Of a stretch of 64,000 bases of DNA, positions 52,891 through 64,000 are shown piece after piece (position 1 is the stretch's first letter; the number at the start of each line of letters is the position of its first letter). The translations under genes were made by a program, and so were the position numbers. Source of the stretch: Stenopsyche tienmushanensis (taxonomy: Eukaryota; Arthropoda; Insecta; Trichoptera; Stenopsychidae); assembly GCA_008973525.1 (NCBI GenBank), contig WACJ01000419.1:62001-126000 (forward strand), given 5' to 3'. The notes under the pieces were generated by a model. The model was not told where the DNA came from. It searched no databases and saw only the letters and a list, made by a program, of their open reading frames with translations.

Positions 52891-55800
52891 TTAGCTGATG
52901 AGCGAGGCGGCGCTGCTCGACGACGAGAGCCCACCGTCGTGATTCAAATCGGCTTCCATCAAGACGAGGGTCAGCTCTTTGCGAGCTTTCTGCACTACCC
53001 ATATCATCAAAGAAATACCTATGGTTATCTAAAGAAAACATAAACACGTTACATCTAAGATTCAATGTAAAATATAGTAACGATTGCAAAAACTGGCATT
53101 TATTTTGTGTATTAAATAGCGTAATTTTTATCACGATAAATATCATTAATAAAGAGCAAATAAATGTCATTGTTGATTGTAGCAAAATAAAAAGGTCAAT
53201 AGAAATGTATATTCAAATACTTTTATATCAACACAAGCAATTCGACATCGACGATTATATGGCAAAAATATGTCTCCATAGTCTACGGTAAAATTAATAT
53301 AATGTTAATTTGAAGTCCACATGAACTATTTCAGATAATAAATACTTCAACGTAAAAATTTCATTTATTGTCACATTCAAGGCATTCTGACTAATACATC
53401 CAAAAATAGATTTATTTACGTAGCAAAGATCATTCAATGGGTAGTCCTGATGACCTTTGTTGATTCATAAATGTGTGGAATACAGGTTAAGTAATAGGGG
53501 TGACAAAATACAAACTTGTCGGCTTGTAGCTATAACCTCTGTATTTCCATATCTGATCTCCGACGTTTGATGCCAGTAAAGGTTTTTAATAAAGTTCTGG
53601 TCTTTGTTGACAATATTGCATTCGCTGAGCATCTCCAAAGGGCAATAACAACCCCTTTATGAGATTTTTTAACGGATAGCGCGATGGTTTTTCGATGCTA
53701 TCCTGTTACCGGGAGACAAATTTATTGTTATAAAAAATTAATGAATTATTCACATGTTTATACAATTGTTCATACAATCATAAATGATACGACGGAGGCC
53801 AAACAATTTTTATGGAATTTAAAAACGACTCGAATACATCATTTTCGTTTTGTTGCCGCTGTCGCCAAACGAATTCATCCAGGTATGAATTCAAACGCGC
53901 TGAACCTCTGTGCCGTTTGCATCCGAACCAACTGTCCGTTTTTTAAAATTGCCGCCATCAATTTCTTTGTATTGTGATCAGGCACAAACACTCGCACGTC
54001 TCCCGGCAGAGTCCACCGAAGATCCACTGCGGAGGAAGCACTCAGTCCTTGATGAAACTTTTGCGACTGATTTTCTGCCTCGGCCTTTGGCGATTCAAAA
54101 GTTCAACGCGAACTTATCGCATGTAATTATTTCAGACGACAGTCCTGTTTTTGTTCATGGCCATGTTTTTTTTGGCACTTTCTGCAATTCCAGAAAATCC
54201 ACAAACCATAAAGATCCCGTTAGAAATGTCCTTTTTTAAATGAAAGAGTTAAATTCAAACATAAAAATTATTAAAGCATTTCATCGATACAATGTATTCT
54301 CCTTCAGTAGAAGCAACCTTTTCTCATCTATTAATTTTTTTTTTTATTCCGAAAGAATAAAATTCAACGGATTTTTATATAAAATATGTTTTAATTCCTT
54401 ATTCGCTTCTTCTATGGTTATGAATTTTTTCCCTGATAAATAATGTTGCATTGATCTAAATAGATGATAGTCGGAAGGAGCAAGGTCAGGAGAATAAGGT
54501 GGATGTGGAATTGTTTGCCAACTGAGTTCCTTTCATTTGTTTTCGATCATCTTTGAATTATAGGGTCGCGCATTATCATGTTGCTAAAGAATTTGGCGGC
54601 TATTGACTACACTTTTGCCTTTTTAATTTGAGTACAGCACCCACTTTTCAGTCACAAAATAGTATAAAAATGGTTGTTTATTCTCTTTATCGATTAAATC
54701 ATGACACATACTCGCGCATACCGCCTAGGTCTCATCAGTAATGTCGTGCGGTATCCACACCTCCTGTTTTATGGTCATTCATGGTTAAAATATACAATAA
54801 ATGTTATCAAAAGGATGGCTGAGACACAACTGATGATCAAAAAGTAAGTATGAAAAAACATGACATTCCTAACGAGACAATCTAATAATAAATTAAGTAT
54901 ATTTAAACATGCCACCCGTTAGCAAGATTGCATTGGGTTTTAATTAGTTAAATTACATTAAATTATTTTTAAAAGATATTTTAATTATGGTTGCAAATTA
55001 TTACTCATTGGCTACGGACTACATTAAATGACTCGGGATTTATCTTTTTACAAACAGGAAATCAAGCGAAGCTTGAAACAAGATAATCAATGACTTCAAC
55101 ATATATTGAAAAGCAAATATTTTCCTTTATAAAGGTCATAAGGATGGGAGCAATGGAAAATGGTTATAATAATTAGCAAAAATAATTCAGCATAATTTGA
55201 TGTTTAGCATAAAATAATTGAGAATTTTAAAAAAATGCATTCCTTTACGAGGATAAAATAAAATCTTAACGGAGAGAATAAAATAATACACTTTTACATA
55301 ATAAATAATTAAAAATGTTAACAATTACCGAGTGAATACAACGATTTAATCCTGATTTCCAAAAAGATTATTGCTATCTTAGATTTTTTCTTAAATAAGC
55401 GTGTGGTTAAATCTGTCAGATATGATTTTCGTGATAAGAATAAAGTAGCAAAATGATATTAAACGAAATGCTTGTTATCTTTTTGCGGTTGGCGGACAGC
55501 TTTGATTTGCTTTCTGTGATAGAACACTAAAAATATTCAAAACGAAATTTGATTTCCGTTTGACGATAATAAAAAAATTAAATTCCGCATAACAATCAAT
55601 TAATAAAATTGCAATATAGCAACGCTGTATGAAATTGTGATATTTTATACAAACAATAAGAATATAGCTGTTCACAGCACTGTAAAAAATAATATTTTAT
55701 CAAAGTGCCTTTGTAACAGTCCGTTGAAGGTTAATTCGATTAGCAGCATTACTTTTAATACAATTATAAGAATTAGTTACAGCATAAATTAAATTCTATA

Positions 55801-56930
55801 GTATGATTGATGTTTTAATTTGATAAACCGCATTAAAATTAAATGTTTTACGCATAAAAAAATATCATTCCAGATTAATAAATACGCAGAAATGTCAGCA
55901 TAATTTTTTGCAATATCTTTATCTTTGTATAATTTTGTTTGCCAATCAGCATAACAAACAAGTCATCAACAGTGTAAAAAGGCAAATATTTAATTTTATT
56001 CATGCAATTACGATTAACATATGAAAATCACAGTATAAATAAAATGTTACACAAACCTGAAATGCAAATACAATATAGCCGGTGACGTGAGACTCTTGCA
56101 AAACATCGTGCATGGATCTCAGCGTAGAACCGAGGTATACATTGATTGCCTGTGCTGGAAAGAGTCCTATGCACGACGCTATATGGTATTGTATCCCAGA
56201 CACGTTGCCTAACTGTTAATTTAATTGACATCGTATCAGTATTAATTATTCACAAACTTTTCCTCATGTATAGGGGGAAAAAAATCACATATAATAGATA
56301 ATTGATGTTTAAACTTACTGCAAAAATAGTATTCTGCAGTCCAAATGGTATCGGAGTGAGTCTCGCAAAAAATACTATCTTAAAGGCCTGCGGGCCGGAG
56401 ATAACTCTGAGCATCGCTCGTGCCGTGTCATTCCGCAGCAGCGAAGTCAAAGGCACAGCTTTGGCGATGGCACGCAGCACGAAATGAGCCACGGCAACCC
56501 CGACGTTTGCGGCGACTAATACGGTAGCCAGTCCGCGCAGCAACCCGAGTAGATAACCCGCCGTAATGATCAAAACCAAGTATCCGATCATTATGGGGAA
56601 GCTGACCGCGGTGAAGAGCACCACGAACAGGAAGAACACCAGCCATGGATTCTGCGTCTCGACCCAAAATAAGACGGCCTTGAGATAATCTTTGAGGACG
56701 TATATGATGGAGAAGAAAAGGACGAGCAGGACGAGTGCGAACAACAAATTGAAGGCATAGGTGTAGAAAGTGTTGACATTGGGACGGAGGCAGGCGCAAC
56801 GGCGACCGCGCCCCAGCAGCGGCTCCGGCAGCACGCCCGCCTCCAACGCCACTTCCATCATAGCTCTGCGCGCATCGCACACAACATACACACTGACATT
56901 GACAGCTTGCAGCTGCCGACCCCCCACCAC
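52891..56930 (-). CDS. TMEM64: Transmembrane protein 64 (TMEM64, VTT domain)
   Basis: Three exons in transcript order: 56319-56930, 56057-56212 and 52891-53028; phases match and give 301 residues. The protein belongs to the VTT/DedA (SNARE-associated) membrane family; vertebrate TMEM64 is an ER protein linked to calcium handling and lipid-scramblase-like VTT proteins. Hydrophobic segments lie at about residues 57-85, 95-120 and 122-150, with the family landmarks FPIMIGYLVLIITAGYLLG, the conserved F..R..P.P.G.QN loop (FFARLTPIPFGLQNTIFA) and IGLFPAQAINVYLGSTLRSM. The last exon ends in a soluble tail (QKARKELTLVLMEADL, then a serine run). The exon 1/2 join giving FA-LGNVSGIQ was selected because the nearer AG breaks the frame. 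The start at 56930 is the longest; MMEVALEAG 25 residues later is an alternative. Intron 2 (3 kb) carries a mariner relic. Exon 1 is unusually GC-rich. Confidence 0.9.
53640..54800 (-). mobile_element. Mariner relic in TMEM64 intron 2
   Basis: The minus strand at 54466-54590 reads NARPYNSKMIENK, then WQTIPHPPYSPDLAPSDYHL and FRSMQHYLSGKKF, the unmistakable C-terminal half of a mariner transposase, in one nearly intact frame. Upstream (towards 54780) the frame is degraded. The less AT-rich flank 53680-54240 is probably from the same or another inserted element but could not be matched. Host intron and element have the same orientation. Confidence 0.7.
54801..56056. other. Remainder of TMEM64 intron 2
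   Basis: AT-rich intron sequence; no exon or repeat recognised. Confidence 0.4.
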
Positions 56931-57890
56931 CGTCTCTCCCTCTTTACTTTCGTCACGACCGCAACCACCAATTTATCATTGTTTCCCCTTGATTGATTTT
57001 AATATGCGCATACGCACACATTATGAATGATAAACGTTTCTACTGTTTAAAAAAATCTATCGATTTTATCAATTAAATTAAAATAATATTTTGCAATCTT
57101 AATTCAATACAATTAAATTTTTAGAATTTACTCCTACAACACTTAGGTTTTAATTTATTATTATTAAAATATATTATTATTTTTATATAACCACGCTGAT
57201 TGAATTAATATATACGTTGAACGTCTGAATGTGGATAATTCGATAAAAAACTCTGAACGGACATAAATCAACGAATTTTAATAATCAAAACTATCCGATA
57301 ATACTGTTAGTTCTAATCGCATTTAAAAATAAATTATATCTACAATTTAAAAAAATTAATATATTTTTAATTCGTACAAAAGCACATTTGTACATAGCGG
57401 CAATTATTTCACTTAAGGCCAAAAGTTGAGAAGGCGGCTGTCTTTTTGGCGTCTAAAAATTGCCGGCTTTGGCGATACTTTTGATTATATTGGTAATTTG
57501 TGACTATTTCTACTATTCACATTCAGTTTAGAAAATAATTTCGCATTTTTTCTCGCGTCTTTGTTTAATTTTATTAAGACATAATTAAACAACGTTATTT
57601 TACGAATATCAATTCGGAAATATGTTTCCGTCGAATATGCACTCTTTTTTCATTATACAATGATTAAATCACTTATTAGAATTTGGTTTGAAGAAGAATT
57701 CAAGCACCCTAGATATAAAATTCGATTTACAATGCTTAATACAATCATAACGGAACATAACCTTAATTACATATAAACCTAACCAACACAATTTATTCAT
57801 TATTATCGAGTTCAAATTGGCAAAACATTATTATGTGCATTTTAAGAAATTGAACATTAAATTTCAGGAGCTGATATAAAAAAAATCATC
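56931..57890. other. Divergent promoter region of TMEM64 and SmF
   Basis: A 960-bp gap between opposite start codons. It is GC-rich next to TMEM64 and AT-rich next to SmF. No specific regulatory site assigned. Confidence 0.35.
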
Positions 57891-58234
57891 ATGACGGCCG
57901 CTATGCCAATAAACCCCAAACCGTTCCTGAATAGCCTCACCGGAAAAGCAGTTCTTGTCAAATTGAAATGGGGGCACGAATATAAAGGATATTTAGTTTC
58001 AGTAGACGGATATATGAATTTACAACTTGCCAATACGGAAGAGCACATCGGCGGAGCGTGTACAGGTATCGATTCATAATATACGATCTCATAGATTTTT
58101 ACGTAAATTTTCAAATAAATGCAATGATATTGTTTTTCATAGGCAACCTTGGTGAAGTATTGATACGATGCAATAATGTCCTTTACATAAGAGGCGCGGA
58201 AGACGAAGATGAAGAAGGTGAAATGAAAGATTAG
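57891..58234 (+). CDS. SNRPF: Small nuclear ribonucleoprotein F (SmF)
   Basis: Two exons, 57891-58065 and 58143-58234, with a 77-bp GT-AG intron, give 88 residues (human 86). SmF is one of seven Sm proteins forming the ring on U1, U2, U4 and U5 snRNAs in the spliceosome. The Sm1 motif is visible as [20 protein letters not shown] with DGYMNLQL following, and Sm2 as [14 protein letters not shown]. The acidic tail [11 protein letters not shown] matches the family. A second methionine, MPINPKPF, five codons downstream aligns with the usual start (M.LPLNPKPF), so the first four residues are lineage-specific or initiation is internal. AATAAA repeats at 58278-58287 provide a polyadenylation signal. 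Confidence 0.96.
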
Positions 58235-58599
58235 CACTAATTTTTTAACTACGTATATGTAAGCTTATTTTTAAGATAATAAATAAATTTAATTCTTATT
58301 GTTATTTTTATTGGCAAAATTTGTAAAATATATTGGGGCAATTTATTTTTACATAATAAATCAATATTTGGTACAATTTGTACATCACTCAATAAGTTTG
58401 AGAGCTCTATCACAGTTAGTTGGCATCGAGACACGGTTCAGTAAACATGTAAGTTTTTTAATTACATTGAAGCTATGGTTGTAAATTTTATTTTGCTCAA
58501 GAAAGATGTCAGACCAACAATAGAAGTGCTCTTTTTTGTATCATTGTATGTTTTTATTTGACTAAGAAATGAAGGCAAACGAAGCACTAAAAAAAATCA

Positions 58600-59240
58600 C
58601 CAATACTTTTGGGAATATTCTGAAACTAAACAAGTGTCATTGGTAGTTTAAAAATGGAAATATGAAACTTAAGAAAATCGCTCAAAAAGGATGACCCCAA
58701 AAATTAGATGATAATTGGACAAAGACTCATTCAACACGCAGCGAAGAACAGCAAGCAGTTAAATAAACAAACACTCTCGATAACACAATATTCGTTCGTT
58801 TCTTTGCGTAAACAAATAACACACTAGAAATAGAAATCATTATAAGTTGATAAATTTGGGCTTAACGATCTATACAATCATGCGATGCATGCGAGAAAGC
58901 TCTCCGTCTCAATCTCCTAAACTGCGTTAAGTTATCTCTGTCTCTGTCCGCCTCAGAGCTTCAATGCACAAGAGTGCTCTTTCTGAATAGTGAAGATCAT
59001 ATCGAAGACCCTTCGATAGTACTCCCATAGAGGTTAAGGAATTACTGTTAAAGATCAACTATCCATGGTCTACAGTTAGGGATTATTGTTGCATAGGAAA
59101 ATTGCACAAACAAGGAATTTGGATTCCCCGGACGAGACTCGATCTACGGTGTATAATCTGCATTTCTCGTCTCATGTCTTGGAATGGAAATTCAACGTCA
59201 GATTACTACATTATCAGATAGTTAGAGCAGTGCTCCATGA
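58600..59240 (+). mobile_element. Mariner N-terminal debris with TTAA element copy c
   Basis: The plus strand near 58635-58735 reads KNGNMKL-like KMEI.NLRKS and PQKLDDNWTKT in different frames, like the mariner start (F.NGN..L.D..R.GRP..LDDD.L). Sequence 58700-59037 matches the TTAA-element family (copies a and b) and ends at TTAA (59034-59037). After that HRKIAQTRNLDSPDETRS-like coding resumes. The order suggests nesting or a composite element; boundaries are approximate. Confidence 0.5.
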
Positions 59241-59400
59241 CCTTTTGTTGCACCTGACTTGCAGCAGTGTGTAAATTGTAAATCGGATCTTTTGTTTTAC
59301 GCAAGAGAAAAAACCTTTTTTTACTACCCATCATTGCCGCAGCGCCATCCGTGCAAACAGCAATACAATTTCTCCGTTGAATGTTATGTATTTTGCCATC
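59225..59400 (-). mobile_element. hAT-type (ZBED-like) transposase fragment
   Basis: The minus strand reads NCIAVCTDGAAAMMGSKKRF before a frame loss, matching the C.DGA.AM.G...GF block of hAT transposases and ZBED-type derivatives. Only about 60 codons remain. Confidence 0.6.
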
Positions 59401-60803
59401 AAGATGGGATCTCAGCTGGTGCCAGTCGGCACGCTTGTATGCCAGCCTGAGCCTGGGCCCTCCACGGTGAAGATCACCTGAAGACGGTTCTACTCAATCT
59501 GATGACCGAGCGCATTGCAAGGCGCCAAACCAAAGTATAGAAAAAAGAACAAAGCAAAATAAAATAAAGAAAGGAAGGTGCAGCCGCTTACGCCATGTGA
59601 ATGTATTATGCAAAATAGGATCCGGACCCAGCAGAGGGCTGCGGCCGGAAACGCATGATATTGGCTTATTTGACCGCGGCACACCTGTATCAGCTCCCGG
59701 CACACCGATTGCAGAGCACTGTGTTAGAGGATACGTTAATGACATAAAAATTAAACAATGTTAGAGAAGTGAAAACGCATTTAGATAAGTTTTTCACCGG
59801 CAAAAAGGGTCACAATTAAAAAAAGCTATAATCGTTTAATAAAATTCAAGATATGTATTTTTTATTTTATTGACAACAATATAATTCAGTGTAATAAAAA
59901 GGATCTATCACATACACACATATTTACACTCTTACAAGACGTTCTAAAATAAAAACATATATTCGATTTGTAGAAATGAAAAAAATCAATTGTACATTTA
60001 GCTAATGACCTGTGCATATACATATAAAAAAAGCTAGATTTAGAAATATATAGGAATGGTTGAAATTGTTTAATTTCACGGAATAATTATACCACTTAAA
60101 CAGCAAAAATTGTGTTTATGTGTAATATATACAAATTATTTAAATGTTTGGAACCTAATTCGTTTTATGACACTATCAAAAATATCGAGCAAGCAATATG
60201 CACAAATTAAGAAACTGTTTTATATTGCAAATTGACGTTGAGATCTGTTTAGCGTATAAAAAAATAATTTATATTTTCTATAGAATTAACATAATATAAA
60301 AGAACTTCAATATTCATTAAAAAACAAAGCTTGCACACTATTGTCAATAAAAAATACACTCGGCAGTACATAATTAAATCGCTACAAATGCATACAATAG
60401 CGAGTAAACAGAATGTTTTAGTAATACAAAAAAAACCTATTTCTGAGCTGTCATGTTTAAGTTCATTTCGTTTTTATCACTTATACAAAACAAACAACTT
60501 TATAAGCATATAAAATAGTAAAAAGATCACGATTCGAATAAAAAAGTAAAAACATTAAAAATAATAATGTATATTTGAGCTACATTTTTAATATATCGAA
60601 CAAAACCATTAATGCAAGTAAAACGATGCATTACAGTATAATAAAATGATAAGAGCATGCGTGCGTTTTTTTTTTTTTGTAGTCGGTAAAATCACACCAG
60701 ATCTCGTTACAATTACTTTATAACCCTTTATTACTGGGATTAGTTTTTTATTAAACTTAAGTCATTAAGCTATTGTAATAAATATTGTCGATTTGATTGG
60801 AAA
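59401..60803. other. Gap between SmF and TGS1
   Basis: 59400-59750 is less AT-rich and has overlapping open frames without known motifs, possibly more transposon debris. 59750-60700 is AT-rich. A reverse-strand AATAAA at 60747-60752 lies about 50 bp past the TGS1 stop and probably ends that transcript. Confidence 0.35.

Positions 60804-64000
<3,197 letters not shown>

Noticed and set aside
56428..56880. 150-codon minus-strand ORF overlapping TMEM64
   Set aside because: It is an alternative frame of the GC-rich TMEM64 exon 1; the TMEM64 frame has the membrane segments and family motifs.
57857..58237. 126-codon minus-strand ORF over SmF
   Set aside because: Antisense shadow of the two SmF exons.

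Overview
This 64 kb window is nuclear DNA of an animal, almost certainly an insect. It is strongly AT-rich, its genes are split by short introns (many 60-90 bp, GT-AG), and its recognisable genes are conserved metazoan housekeeping genes in their arthropod form. It also carries the mobile-element mix usual in insects: mariner, piggyBac-like, hAT, pogo-type MITEs, a Helitron helicase and non-LTR retrotransposon pieces. I cannot place it to order from sequence alone. Exon boundaries below come from reading splice signals and checking that codon phase carries across each junction.

Layout. 1-2.34 kb: decayed piggyBac-like elements. 2.68-4.56 kb (+): phosphotriesterase-related protein (PTER), complete in six exons. 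5-6.3 kb: repeat and hAT debris. 6.33-9.72 kb (-): ZC3H15, complete in six exons, with a mariner relic and a TTAA-flanked element in one intron and a MITE in another. 10.88-24.21 kb (+): PIKfyve/Fab1, about 32 exons (FYVE, DEP, chaperonin-like and lipid-kinase domains), with two mariner copies and a pogo-type MITE in introns and one apparent one-base frameshift. 28.05-33.24 kb (-): an ENTR1/SDCCAG3-like coiled-coil protein whose first intron holds a broken Helitron helicase. 33.4-43.3 kb: mostly gene-free AT-rich DNA with transposon scraps. 43.30-45.38 kb (+): AGXT2-like mitochondrial aminotransferase, first exon not found. 46.3-48 kb: an unexplained 114-codon ORF and dead LINE sequence. 52.89-56.93 kb (-): TMEM64, three exons. 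57.89-58.23 kb (+): small nuclear ribonucleoprotein SmF, two exons. 60.80 kb to the right edge (-): TGS1, the snRNA cap hypermethylase, cut by the window edge.

The genes are not an operon and mostly do unrelated jobs. Two neighbours share a pathway: SmF is part of the Sm ring on spliceosomal snRNAs and TGS1 hypermethylates the cap of those Sm-bound snRNAs. They lie 2.6 kb apart in convergent orientation, which may be chance. ZC3H15/PIKfyve and TMEM64/SmF are head-to-head pairs separated by about 1.2 kb and 1.0 kb.

I found no convincing undescribed biological system. The observations most worth checking are the PIKfyve frameshift, the orphan ORF at 46.3 kb, a TTAA-element family with a full site, a footprint-like site and a direct-repeat deletion copy, and the linkage of one repeat to mariner fragments.
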